Origin: Chionis minor
Taxonomy: Eukaryota > Chordata > Aves > Charadriiformes > Chionididae
NCBI GenBank assembly: GCA_013398295.1
Contig: VZSF01005585.1
Location: forward strand, 248,001 to 312,000
Length of the DNA: 64,000 nt
Reading direction: 5' to 3'
Shown: positions 13,621-25,086 of the stretch, one piece after another
Layout of the letters: each line of letters starts with the position of its first letter
How positions within the stretch are numbered: position 1 is the first letter of the stretch
Translations under genes and position numbers: made by a program
The notes under the pieces: model-generated
What the model was told of the DNA's origin: nothing
The model's input: the letters and a program-made list of their open reading frames with translations, nothing else
Database searches by the model: none

Positions 13621-13930
13621 ATAGAATCATAGAATGGTTAGAGTTGGAAGGGACCTTAAAGATCATCAAGTTCCAACCCCCCTGCCATGGGCAGGGACAC
13701 CTCTCACTAGAGCAGGTTGCTCAAAGCCCCATCCAGCCTGGCCTTAAACACTTCCAGGGACGGGGCCTCCACAACTTCTCTGGGCAACCTGTTCCAGTGC
13801 CTCACCACCCTCACAGTAAAGAACTTCTTCCTAATATCTAATCTAAATCTCCCCTCTTCCAATTTAAAACCATTACCCCTTGTCGAATCACTAGACTTCC
13901 TGACAAAGAGTCCCTCCTCATCTTCCAGAA
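13621..13930 (-). mobile_element. CR1 LINE 3' fragment
   Basis: It begins ATAGAATCATAGAATGGTTA and follows the CR1 3' consensus in reverse complement up to about 13930, where similarity stops (5' truncation). Compared by eye with the copies at 47 and 52 kb it differs at many positions, which is the usual divergence for old CR1 copies. Confidence 0.95.
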
Positions 13931-15939
13931 CACTATTTATTGTGTACAAGACACTCCAAACCCTTCTTCCATGTGTTCGATACCTGGAGCCCCAAGGCAC
14001 TGACCACGGCCAGAGGATGCTGGCAGGGTCTCGGTGGAGCAGGATCCCAGCTGTGCTGGCTCCAAAGACTCTCTGGTGCAACGTTACGTTTACAGTTAAG
14101 CAAAGCAAACTCCATTTTCACGTTTCCAAACAGTTGCTAAAAGTAGCAATAATGTTTTGAAGAGACAAACCTTTAAAAATAACCTTTTAAGTAGTAAGAA
14201 ATGCAAGAAATGCCTAATGCAGCTAAGCTCTCCAAGAAACAGGTATCACAGACAACATGTGTCTTGGCAACAGTAAGATGCTCCCAGTTAAACAGTTCCC
14301 AATCCTTTTTGGACCAGATCACTCTTCTGCAATATATTATGATTTTCACTAGAAACAGCTTCTAAGCTAAAGAAAATCAAATGCACACATTTCTGAAACG
14401 GTGCACAAACAGATCACTGCTGTTTTTATTTTTATGCTTTATTCTTTTTTCCCCCAAAACCTTAAAAAGCATGACACATTAGCATGCAGTTTAGTCACTG
14501 CCCACGAGATGTCTCCATGTGCTGCAGAGAGGTCCCAGAAGATTCGTCCTGGTAAACAGAGGAGTGGAACTTCAAGTTGGGTGGAATCTGGTCCAGCTCC
14601 TCTATTATTTTCTTTAATAAACGCTCAGTTCATGGCTTAGCACAAATCCGGAGCCTATGCATCAGGACAAACAATAAAGTGCTTCTGCCTTTTTTTTTTA
14701 ATGACAACCTTTTAACTCACTATAAGAGACAAAGCAAGCAATAAACAGTCCTCAAAATAAACAACTCTCCTGAGAAGGAAGCAAGGCCTTCCTAATACTG
14801 AAGTCAACCCACAGCTGCAGCACGCATTCCCATGACACAGCTGGTGGAGAGGTTTGGATTTCAGCTCCAAAACCACGTTTTGTATCATCCTAAGTACACG
14901 AGAGGATACGGAATATGTAAGCATTAGCTGTCTTTCATACCTGCATCGAGGATCTGAAGCCTCATACATTAGATAGGCTGCATTTATTCAAGCACAGCAC
15001 ATCTCAAATGAGTTTCAGCCGAGCCCGACCAAGATTGGAGTGTGGACACGCTCAAGAATTTGCAGATAAACAAATTGCAGATGTAATGATACGACATTCA
15101 CGCTAACTCTCAAATCCTTCAGCCTTCATCATCCTTCTGTTAATGTATGCGAACCGCATGGCTGTGACAGCATCCCTCTTGTTCCAGTGCCATGAGGGGG
15201 TTATTTTTAGCTTGTTAAAGGCAGTTCATCTCCTTCAAAACTGGGCAGTTATCCAAATAGCCAAAGGAGAGACAGGCTGTACTGTATCTGTTGCTTTATG
15301 GGAAAAACCCTCATTCACAAAAAACAAAGACCATACAGAACCTGTACTGGAGATAAACTTGTGTTTCTATTACTCTGCTGACTTGGCTTTCAAACATATC
15401 GCACAGGAAGAGCAAAAATTGTAACTCTGGGCATTGTCTACACTGATATTTATGGTCAAACCAAAAAGGTTATCTTCCACAAGCCTAAACAACAGGAGAT
15501 ATTTCACAGTTTGTAGGCTGCATCACGTCTACGGGGAACCCTTTGGAGTATCAGCCTCCAGGTGAAACAGTTTTCTCTGGGCTTGCCTTTACCATGGAGG
15601 CAGTAGGAACTGGCCCAGAAGGGCTGAGAGCCAGGCACTGGGAAGGATGCAACTGCTGCTGAGGAACTCCCTCCTGACCTGAAGAACACATTCACGTTAA
15701 CATCTCCTTGACAGGTGAATTTTAGAACGTATGAAAAACAGTAATTCAATGACACTGCCTGCCTGGGGGCCTTTCACCACTCTTCCTCCTGCCTAAAATC
15801 ACAGGATGTGTGCCCACACCTTTCCCAAGCCCTTTGCCAGTGTCGCACCACCACCATCAGCACATCGCTGAACATCCCTCTGGCAACAAAACAAATTGCA
15901 ATTGCTCATTTTAATGTGATATGGTTCCTGGGAGTGGAG

Positions 15940-15964
15940 AAAAACAAAACAAAACAAAACAAAC
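15940..15964 (+). repeat. (AAAAC)n simple repeat
   Basis: About five AAAAC units in an A-rich stretch within the large intron. Confidence 0.9.
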
Positions 15965-18260
15965 ACCAAACCAAGCCCAAAAACAAAATGCAAGAACAGC
16001 CACACTGGGTGAACAAGATTTGGTCAACAAATACTTTGCCATTTTCTCTTGCCTGGATTCGTAACCACATTTACCCTAAAAGCTTGCATTTCCCCAGTCC
16101 TTTGGAGTCCCTGTAGGACCCGGTGTGTCTGCTCAGCTACAGCATGAGTGAAGGGCGCTGCACGGGCACAGACCTGCGGATATGCTGGGCGAGACTGTAT
16201 CTCACAAAGGTACAAGAAAATGCAAGCAAAGCATTTCATTGCAAAGCAGATTTCTGCCAGCAAAAGCTCTTTCTTGCTTTCTCCCAGCCACGCAGTGCTG
16301 TCTGAGGAATGAATCGCGTTTCAGAGCAACCTCTTTGGAGACAGCAGTCTCCTAATGGGAACGAATGCTTAAATCCTCCAAGTAACGAGGGTCCCTCCCC
16401 AAGCTCTGCACACATTTAATTGTTGAGTTATGCTTCCTGTTCCTCCTCAACGCTAATGCTTTCTCTGAAATTCTCTCCCAGTGTTTCCAGAAGAACTTTT
16501 GACCCCAAGAGTGTTTTTAAACTTACGGCATTGTTATTCTCCCCCTTATTATGCCTGTATGGCTACAGGTAACTACATACGGATTCCCCAATAATACAGA
16601 AAGGCTCATGAAAGAAAATAAGCAGTTATTTAGTTTAGTTAACTAATCATTCTTATATAAAACATAAAAATGAGGAAAGGAGTGCGTGTGTAAACAAATG
16701 CATTTCTGCATATTCACAGAACAGGTTTATTTATCCACCTTTAGCTGCATGGCTTACAAAAAAACACAAGCAGGTTTTGGCAGGGGTAAGGAAATCCAGC
16801 TCATGCAAGAAACCTGTAACTGGAGACATCCTGTTACTTGTAGGAGGCTCAAGACCTTGGTGGGTCATGGCTGTCTCCACATGCAATGTGCCCACAGCTC
16901 GTGTGAAGGTACACACCAAGCCCTTCAGGTCAACACAAGTGATGAAAGATGAGCAGAAGGGTTTCACCATCCCACAGCAGAGGGTCACGCAGCCAGGGAT
17001 GCTGCCAGAGGTTGTTTCCCCACGGCACATCCACGTGGTCAGCTTGGGCACAGGGAGGTAAATTGCCTCCCTTCCCAGCTCTCCCCCAACAGGTAGGGAT
17101 AACGATGACCTCCTGCCCCAAGTAAGAAATTCCTCTTTTGTATAATTCTGTTCTGCGTGGAATAGACTTGGCTCAGGGTCCTCCCTCCAGCATCACGAGC
17201 AGAAGATACACAAGGGAGAGCACAAGATTAATCAAGGTATAGAGGAATGGTCCCCAGGCTTTCCTCCCTGCCTCCAGCAGCTACAGATCAAACCTGCCAA
17301 TGCAGACAAACTTTTCTTGTATTTAGTAACTTTTTGGAATTTCAGCCTGCTAATATGAAGTTGAACACCTCAAAAATAAAGTACTCCAATCATCATATAT
17401 TGAACAATGTAGCACCAGCAGAAACAAAGACGAAAAAACTTTAAAGCAACTAAGAACAGTACATGCCTCTGTCTGGGCATCCCAAATGCCCCAAACTCAG
17501 CAGACACTTTGCAAATTCTTGGCAGACCTGTTTCCTCTTCGTATTTCATTTCTCAGGTTGCTCTGCCAGCCAGCAGTACAGTGACAGACTCAATTTCAAG
17601 GAACAGAAATTCTAGGAAAAGTGAATTAGAATTAAAGATAAACTATCTAAGGCAAATACTATCATATCATCCCATTTCACTTGGACATAAATAATGACAT
17701 TTTAAAATAGGAGTATCAACTGCCCAAGGCAAAATATGGATTTGGAGGAGGACTACATAATTTCCTAAGTACCTCAGGACAATTTAACACAAGACAACTC
17801 TGTGACCTAGTAGTTTGTATCTGAAGTCAAGGAACATTTTGGCCAAACTAGGTCTAAAAGAAGTGCCTTTTAAGGATATTAATGTAATCCTTTTCTGGCC
17901 TGGTGGCAGAAATTTTATTAAAGTTAGAGCTTTAAGGGACATTTCATGTTAAATAGAGCTTTACATAAGGAGACTGTGTAAGAACAGAGCTCCAGTTACG
18001 TGCTATTATGAAATTTTTATTGATGAAACACAACAGGTGGACTTTCAAGTAAGACTTACAAGTAATATTACTCTTAAACTACAGTTTTCAAGTGTCACTA
18101 CACTCTTGTGCTGTGTCTTGGAGAAGCTGATTAGCTCAGATTATATTTCCCTGGCTGCAAACTCTAGAGCAGGACTTAACAGTTTTAAAGAATTTGCTCA
18201 CAGGGAAAATTTTTAACACCCAGCACCTAGAAATGATTTTTTTTTTTTTTTAAATTTTTT

Positions 18261-18402
18261 ACAGAATTGTAGAGTAAACCAGGTTGGAAGGGACCTTTGG
18301 AGGTCCCTGGTCCAGCCCCCATCTCAAAGCAGAGGACAATTAGATAAGGCTGCTAAAGGCTGAGTCCAGCTGGGTTCTGAATACCTACAAGGTTGAAGAT
18401 TT
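18261..18402 (-). mobile_element. Old CR1 3' fragment
   Basis: ACAGAATTGTAGAGTAAACC is followed by AGGTTGGAAGGGACCTTTGG, then a degenerate AGTCCAGCTGGGTTCTGAAT block typical of older CR1 subfamilies. It is preceded by a T-rich run. About 140 bp are recognisable and strongly diverged. Confidence 0.8.
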
Positions 18403-18969
18403 GAATATATGCCTTAATTTCAAGCAATTATCTTTTTTCCCTAGCAACATCCCTTTGAATTCACACATGATTTCATTGAACACCTCACCATGGTGAGATA
18501 CAGGAGGGTCTCTGTCTCTCAGGAACACTCTGCAGAGCTCCTGGAGATAACAGTGATCCCTCTGCACTTAACGACTGTGCCTGGTTCAGCCTTTAAGCAA
18601 TCAGGTGCTGAGGCATTAACAGCACGTCCATCAGATCTACAAGTTATGGTTCTGAATACCCAGCACTGAACTATATTTATAGCGAAGTTAACGAAAGAAG
18701 ACCTTAGACAACACTAAGAGCCCCTGCAAGTTTTGTAGCATCTTCTACACTGGTCAGAAAAGGGACAGTGAAGCATCAGCTGATGATAAATCACTCTGAA
18801 TTACTTGTTACCTAACCACCCAGCACCCCACTGTATCCCCTGAAGTCTCCAAAAAGCCCCTGCACAGTAAACAAGAAAATTCATTAACTTCTTGTCAGAG
18901 GTGAGAAACTGGTGGTGAGAAAGAGAACTCCTGGCCACAGCTGGGTTGAGAATCAGTTTCAAATCCAAG

Positions 18970-19337
18970 AGGTCTGGAGAAAAGACTACTGTCAGGGGAT
19001 CTCATCAACGCTTAAAAATACCTAAAGGGAGGGGGCCAGGAGGAGGGGGCCAGGCTTTTTCCAGTGGTGCTCAGTGACACGACAAGAGGTAACGGGCACA
19101 AACTTGAACTTAGGAAGTTCCATCTGAACACGAGGAGGAACTTCTTTCCTTTGAGGGTGGCAGAGCACTGGCACAGGCTGCCCAGAGAGGTGGCGGAGTC
19201 TCCCGACTCTGGAGACATTCCAAACCCACCTGGACGCCATCCTGTGCAGCCGGCTGTAGGTGGCCCTGCTCTGGCAGGGGGGTTGGACCAGACGATCTCC
19301 AGACGTCTATTCCAATTCGCAACATTCTGTGATTCTT
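18970..19337 (+). mobile_element. CR1 LINE 3' fragment (different subfamily)
   Basis: Plus-strand CR1 sequence: GGGGATCTCATCAACGCTTA, then AGTTCCATCTGAACACGAGG, GCACAGGCTGCCCAGAGAGG and CAGGGGGGTTGGACCAGACG, ending TTCTGTGATTCTT. The wording differs from the copies at 13.6, 47 and 52 kb, so it belongs to another CR1 subfamily. It lies antisense to PDZD2. Confidence 0.92.
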
Positions 19338-21867
19338 AAAGGCTTAAATTAAGACCACAGTCTCAGCTACCTGGTCCAGACCACGAGTACCACCCACCCT
19401 GGAAGTCCAAACCAATGATATTTGCACTGATTAAAAACAGTCCAGCTTAGTCTCTGCTTTAATCACCAATCAGACTGTCATCCCGTATCTACAGTATAAA
19501 CACAATGGAATATATATGAGAGAAAGAGAAGACACGTAAGTACCATCAAGACAGTGGGAGCAGCAAAGAACAGTTAATTTCCAAAGCAATTTTGCAATAA
19601 TATTTTTTTTAAATAGTCATGTGATGCTTCATGTTCCTACTGACCTTGAAATCAACTTCTAAGTTTTGCCATGAAAACTCCCTGCCATCTTGCCACGTAG
19701 AAAGAAGCCACGTGTAAAGTTTATCTCTTGCATACATTTACCTTCCTATGTCCTGTCTGGTGGCATGTAGGACTGGCCCCACTCGGCTCAGCTCTCCTGG
19801 TAGGTCGCCCTGATCTGATGAGGATGGATCAAGCTGTGGGTAGAGCTGAGGGGTTGACACTCTGTGGAGTGTCTGCAGAAAGCCCTGTCTCCACTCCCGA
19901 GGCTGAGACAGAAATTACATGGGGAATGCAAAGAAATCCTGCAATTTGTCTTAGAAGAGGAAGGATTTCACGTGCAGCCCAAGCAAAAAAAAAAAAAAAA
20001 GATGAGGTCCTGAAAATTATCAACAGCTTATTACACCCCTCTGAATTACACTCCCTCCAACAAAAAAATTAACAGAAACAGAAAAGATGAAGAAGAAAAA
20101 AAATCTTCCTGTGATTCTTCTAACGTGTCTACTGTACTCAGATTTCTCCAATTTCCCCTCCACCCCCCAGCGATGAATTACAAAAGCACAGAGTTATTGC
20201 CATCAGGGGTGAGAGTGCCAATGAGGCAGGCAAATCAAACTGGTCCTCCATCCGGCTACCACCACCACCAGCCACAGAAGCACTGGGATGGACTTCAGGG
20301 CAGGTTCCAAAACCAGGTCCATGCGGAAGAGCTCTGGGCAGGCTCGTGCAGCGGGGTCTTCATGGTGGCCTGCACCTCACCTACCTCAAGTCTTCCCTAG
20401 CATTATGTTAATCTAGAAAGGAAACACATACTAAAAAAAAAAGCCATTGCTGAAAACCAGGCAGAGCCTTGCTGGAAAGTCAGGAGCCAAACAAGTGACA
20501 AGTAACTCTTTGCGTGTGCTGAAAGAGTCACTGGAATGCCAGGGAGCTGCATCCTGAAGCCACACAATTAAGTTTTGACAAAATTGATTTTTATGTTTAA
20601 ACGCTATTGAGCCACAGCCTTAGGAAAAATTACCAGTATTTGAAATATGATATATAGAAGAATTTAAAGTATTTTGATAGCCAAAAGAACACTTAGGTGC
20701 CCACTCAAGTTAGCACAAAAACACTACACCATCATCAGCATGCTAAGCATCCCCGACTTACTTGTTTTTCCCTTCCTCCCCTCAGAAAGGCACACAGAAG
20801 AGAAGACAGTACAGAAGTACCAAAACTTGTCCCAGTAAGGAGACGTGTGCGAGTGAGGACTGTTATAAACATAGACTCAAAGAAAGTCAGAGACAACAGG
20901 CAGGTATGAAGTGAACACCAGCAAGAGCTAGAGTACAGCATGAGACTTGTCCCAGGGAGCGGTTTTTTGCTCAGAAAATGGAAAGTAAGAAAACAAAATC
21001 AGAACAAATCCCCAAAATGGTATCACATCTGAGCCATCCAAAGGTTTAAGGGATTTATTATAATTGCCGCAGAAGGGGGGGTACGGACGGGGGGACAGGA
21101 AGATAAAAATTAAAAAAAAAGACAAAAGCCTCTAGTGAATCCACCTGTTTTCACTTGCTGTAAAACCAGCCTGCAAGCTCTTTAGAGTAGCAAACATAAT
21201 TTTATTCTTCGTCTGTACAATACAACAGAGGCCCAGAACACCGATGAAGTTTCAGAGGGCTGCTACATTATAAATAAATAACAATAATCCACTTAATCTC
21301 TGCTTAATGCAGCCCTGAAGGGAATGCAAGTGAGATTATCAACTGGCAGCATTTATTCAGCAAAACTTCAGCTACAGTTCACAGCCAGAATTTCACATGC
21401 CTCCCCCCAAAAGTGTCTGTTGGCATCAACAGAGCAAATAAAATTTGAAGACTTGAATCACAAGCTGTTAAAGAAGTTCAGTTACAACAGGAGGGGAAAG
21501 AAGAGCGTGTTACTGCACAAGCACTGTGAGAGATCTTGCACCAGATCCAACAAAAGCAGTGGAAGTGGGTGGAAAACAATCCAAAAGCAGAGAGAAAAAC
21601 AAAACCACGATTGCCACATAGCTTGGAGGACACGAGAGCTCCTGCTCCCTGCGCTGCTGCCCTGCTGCAGCACAGTAGCAGAGATGGCAGACGCTGTGGT
21701 AGACACCATCCCTGTTTTAGCTTCTCACCCATGTCCGAGGCAAAGAAGGGCTGGGTGGAATTGCCCCGTCCTGAGGGCCTGCTCCACATCAGGCTGTAGG
21801 AGAACGTGACAGATGCAAAGAGGCGTCAAGGGAGAGAGTAAAAACGTCACACCGAAGCCACACTTAC

Positions 21868-22035
21868 AGTGACCAGTTTTTCAGGAGACACATTCACTCC
21901 TTTCATGTCGTCTTCTTCTGGCTCTTCGTTTTCCTTATTGTCAGTGCAAGAGACAGAGTCTTGGACTGAGCAAGTGCTAAGCAAGTCTGGCAAACTGGTA
22001 GATGGGTACTTCAGAAAATCCCCTTCAGCAGATTC
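21868..22035 (-). CDS. PDZD2: PDZD2 exon: linker after PDZ2 (symmetric 0-0 exon)
   Basis: This 168-nt exon of exactly 56 codons has acceptor TTGGGTAG (a rather weak pyrimidine tract) and donor ACT|GTAAGTG (strong). It encodes ESAEGDFLKYPSTSLPDLLS, a serine-rich middle with two cysteines, and an acidic tail, NKENEEPEEDD. The SLPDL core and the acidic run after it match the mammalian PDZD2 segment that follows PDZ2. No domain fold is expected; this is flexible linker with several serine/threonine sites. Both flanking introns are phase 0, so skipping the exon would keep the frame and shorten the PDZ2-PDZ3 spacer by 56 residues. It is followed in transcription by a 14.2-kb intron. Confidence 0.92.
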
Positions 22036-24155
22036 CTACCCAAGAGACAACAAAACATGTTACATCGCGTGCAGAAAACCACCTAAGTGATGGTGAAACC
22101 GCTCCATTTCACCTGCCCAAGTGAGAGCTCCCTGGTAATCCTGCTCTGGGGACAGGCTTCCATGTGCTCAAACTTCAATGGTCCAGTTATAAAAAAGCAG
22201 ACCTGCTGTTAAAGTGCATACACAGTGAACACAGGCCAATACATGTCTAGAACACTTTAGATTTCAAAAAGGAGAATTTAAAATCAACATTTCCCCAGCA
22301 GGCTGCTCCTCGCTGCTTTGGGTTTATTAAATGTCACTGAAAGCAGATTTTACAAACCTCATTTAATTGCATCCCAAATCATGCTCTGTGCTCCTGCTCC
22401 CTCCATGAGGATATTCCCTTCACACGTTTATCTATCTACACACATAAGAATAATACACCTTAACTAAGAGAACAAAATGAAAACTGAGCCACTGATCCTC
22501 TACCAGCTCAGCCCTGATGCTTCAGGATCTGTTTCCAGGTTTTGGCACCTTTTCCCATAGGCAAACATGTGCATTAGCTGAAAGCAGTGGCCAGACAGAC
22601 TCTTCATTTTGCGATTTCAGAACAAATCCTGCGTTCAAGAGCGCTCACCAGGCCAAACTGCAAGGCTGCTTTCCCATACCAACAAGTAACGCCCAGAGGG
22701 AGCTGCTGGGGAACACTTCACCTATTTACACCTTTTCTGAGACTGCCCAAAACGTGGCGCAGGCTGGATTCCTCACCGCTGGCCTCTCCAAGTCCTCCGC
22801 CCAGGGGCAGGAAAACTGTCCAAGCGCACAGAGCGCGGGCCAGACAGATTCACAGCCCGACCAAGAACGTGAAGTTTTATGCTGTAAGCTTATTTGTGAT
22901 GATTATTCTGATGCAGTCATCACATGAACACGGGAATAATTTTACGGAGAAATTCATGCAGTCTGCTGCCTTGTGTTATGACAGAGAATCCAATTGTCTA
23001 AAGGAAATACAGAACGTACCTACTTCAGGTCAAACCATGTTGTTTCCAGAATAAACACTGGTGGATTTAATACCAGGCTGTGAAGGTCTACAGATACCAG
23101 GCCTACAGAAGGTCTTTAATGAACTTCACTGTCTAACTGAGACGTTACAGAATTTATAGGCTCTTTCACTTCGAATACAGTGGGAAAGGGCCTCTTCTTG
23201 AAAAACAAGAGCATAAAGCATCCCAGAAAGCCGTAAGAGCATCCAGACATCAAACCTGCAGAAACCTGCACCAGGTTGGCTGGGGCAACTTGAAGGCAAA
23301 GCTAAGGAAAGTTTAAAAAATACTGACAGAGTGGCGTGCTGGCACTGCACACTCCACCTGGAAATGCAGGTTTATGAGTAGTCCCTTTCACCCAAGATGT
23401 TCCTGCCACCACCCCAAAGGTCCTGATAGCCCCCACCTGCGGGCAGGTCCTTCTTTCAGACCCCAGGTGCTTTGGGGAGCTGGTTGGCCACCCACCAAAC
23501 ACCTGCATCGACCCAAGTGGGGGAGCAGCAGGCTGCGGTCCTGGGATGAGAACAAAGGAGGGTGGGCAGGATTTTCTTAAACAAAGGAAAAAACATGGTG
23601 TAATATCCCCTCAATCTCTTGCACTGAGAGGGGAATGAAGAGCCTGACTGATAAATGAGTTCCACTCTCATTTCCCTGAAATTTCATGCTCCTTTATCTG
23701 CAAGAGCTCCACTCCGCGCTATTAACAAGGACAAAATAAGGAGCTCAAGCCAAGAGATCGTCATCAAGAGACCTCAGGCACACAGATAGGACAAGAGATG
23801 AGAGCTATATGTAGGCAGGAAGCAGAAGAGGCTGAGAACAGCCTGTTTTGTTTAGCATATATTTTAAGAAAATGGTTTTGGCAAAAACTTAAGTAACATC
23901 TGCATGAAAAAATACAGACTCATTTGCACACTGAACAACAGTGACAATACCAGCAAATCATTCAGTTGGTCTATACCCTGCTGATTCCCCACAGATTTAT
24001 GGAAGCTACAGATACATTTCCCATAGCTGTGTGTTATATTTAGGGGAGCAAATGTGCACGTGTGATTTCGTATCAAAAATACGCCCTTTCCACGCAGCAC
24101 CTGCACAAACTCCTCTGGATGTACGTTCAGGGGACCACCAAGGAGAGGACCGTAC
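22036..24155 (-). other. PDZD2 intron (2.1 kb)
   Basis: Non-coding sequence between the PDZ2 exon and the following linker exon. Chance open frames of up to about 155 codons occur on the plus strand at 22.5-23.05 kb, but they have no recognisable domain. No repeats were identified. Confidence 0.8.
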
Positions 24156-24288
24156 CTTGCTAGCGACCACCAGCTGCACCAGGCCAGCGGCCGAGCGAAG
24201 GAGGGCCACGGCGTCCTGGTGGGAGAGCCCAACCAGCGACTGCCCGTTGATCATGAGGAGCTCGTCGCCCGCCGTCAGCCTGCCATCC
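24156..24288 (-). CDS. PDZD2: PDZD2 exon: second half of PDZ2
   Basis: This 133-nt exon has acceptor TTCCGCAG and donor AAG|GTACGG. Its first base completes an arginine codon, then 44 codons run to a phase-0 end. It reads DGRLTAGDELLMINGQSL, then VGLSHQDAVALLRSAAG, then QLVVASK: the central strands, the peptide-binding second helix and the final strand of PDZ2. The helix opens with histidine (S-H-Q-D-A-V), the residue that in other PDZ domains selects class I ligands (Ser/Thr at position -2), so class I specificity is inferred. The last codon coincides with the end of the domain fold, as is common for PDZ-encoding exon pairs. The long plus-strand open frame crossing this exon is only its antisense shadow. 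Confidence 0.95.
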
Positions 24289-24943
24289 CTGCGGAAACAG
24301 AGCGGGAACAGGGAGCTGCAGGGCAGTCCTCTCCCGGTGCCAGGCTCCAGTGGCACGCGGTGGGACACGGAGGCATGGACAACACGTGGTCTGGCTGACG
24401 CTGTCTGCATCAATCGGTGCAGGGTTATTTGCCCAAAGAAGTGGCTCAGAAAGGCGCTCCCAGGAGGTCGTTGTTATAACCAGAGCCATTCCACCCTCTT
24501 TGCAGGGCTGAGGCTCCTCAAACCTTCTCTGTGCCCCCCTGGAGATGATCAGGGAGCAGCAGCGAGCCCCATCTCCCCCCTGTCAGGGAGCAGAGTCACG
24601 TCCGGCAGTGAACACTCCAGGTCGCATGACCCACCCTCACCCACTGCCAATCTCATGGGAAAAGCCCATCTTCCAAAAGGAGACTTGGGGGAAAAGCCCC
24701 ACAAACCGTCAGGCTCCAGCACCAAGCAACTGTTTGATCTGTCCATAGTTCAGACCAAACACGCCAGAAAGAAGCTTCTGTGACCAATCACAAAAATGAG
24801 TTTTTAAGCCAAAACCGCCACGTTCTCACCCTCACACAATGGGAGGTCAAAGCCCCCACACCTGTCTCATGAGCCTGGCTAACAGCGATGGCCACGGATG
24901 CTCCATCGCACCCACTCCCACGAAGACACCGCCGTCGCCTCAC
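24289..24943 (-). other. PDZD2 intron inside PDZ2 (655 bp)
   Basis: Short GC-rich intron splitting the PDZ2 domain at the R-D-G turn. Nothing else is recognised. A plus-strand open frame crosses part of it by chance. Confidence 0.88.
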
Positions 24944-25086
24944 CTGTGTGCGGAGCCACCTTCCTCCACGTGGGTGACGATGATGCTGTGAGGGGACCGC
25001 TTCGACCCTCTGCCTCCCGTTATCTGGATTCCCAGCCCGTCCGTGCCCTTCAGGATGTGCATCTTCCATATGCGGCAACCTTCTCG
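24944..25086 (-). CDS. PDZD2: PDZD2 exon: first half of PDZ2
   Basis: This 143-nt exon has acceptor TCTCTCAG and donor CACAG|GTGAGG, incoming phase 0 and outgoing phase 2. It begins REGCRIWKMHILKG and carries the PDZ2 carboxylate-binding loop as GLGIQITGG, a normal variant of the family GLGF motif. A basic loop, RGSKRSPHS, and the strand IIVTHVEEGGSAH follow. The codon split with the next exon restores R-D-G-R-L, the usual PDZ turn after the third strand. PDZ domains bind short C-terminal peptides of membrane receptors and channels, so this half supplies the peptide-carboxylate pocket. It is separated from the second half of the domain by a short 655-bp intron. The 12.5-kb intron upstream of it contains no recognisable coding sequence. 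Confidence 0.95.

Larger units (their letters stand above)
7639..21867 (-). other. PDZD2 intron (14.2 kb) with LTR and CR1 insertions
   Basis: Large intron between two linker exons. It holds a solo LTR (8721-9236) and four CR1 fragments (10234-10535, 13621-13930, 18261-18402, 18970-19337), plus an (AAAAC)n run at 15940-15964. The remaining stretches (7.64-8.72, 9.24-10.23, 10.54-13.62, 13.93-18.26 and 19.34-21.87 kb) show no recognisable gene, RNA or repeat family. The reading phase is 0 on both sides, so no missing exon is implied. Confidence 0.8.

Noticed and set aside
13707..14160. Frames of 133 and 147 codons
   Set aside because: They run through the CR1 fragment at 13621-13930 and then into unique intron; no independent support.
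22517..23054. Overlapping plus-strand frames of 136 and 155 codons
   Set aside because: No domain, no splice-site logic and two competing frames over the same bases; consistent with chance in a PDZD2 intron.
23941..24783. 280-codon open frame on the plus strand
   Set aside because: It crosses the PDZ2 exon 24156-24288 in antisense and has no recognisable domain or splice context. The conserved protein is on the minus strand.
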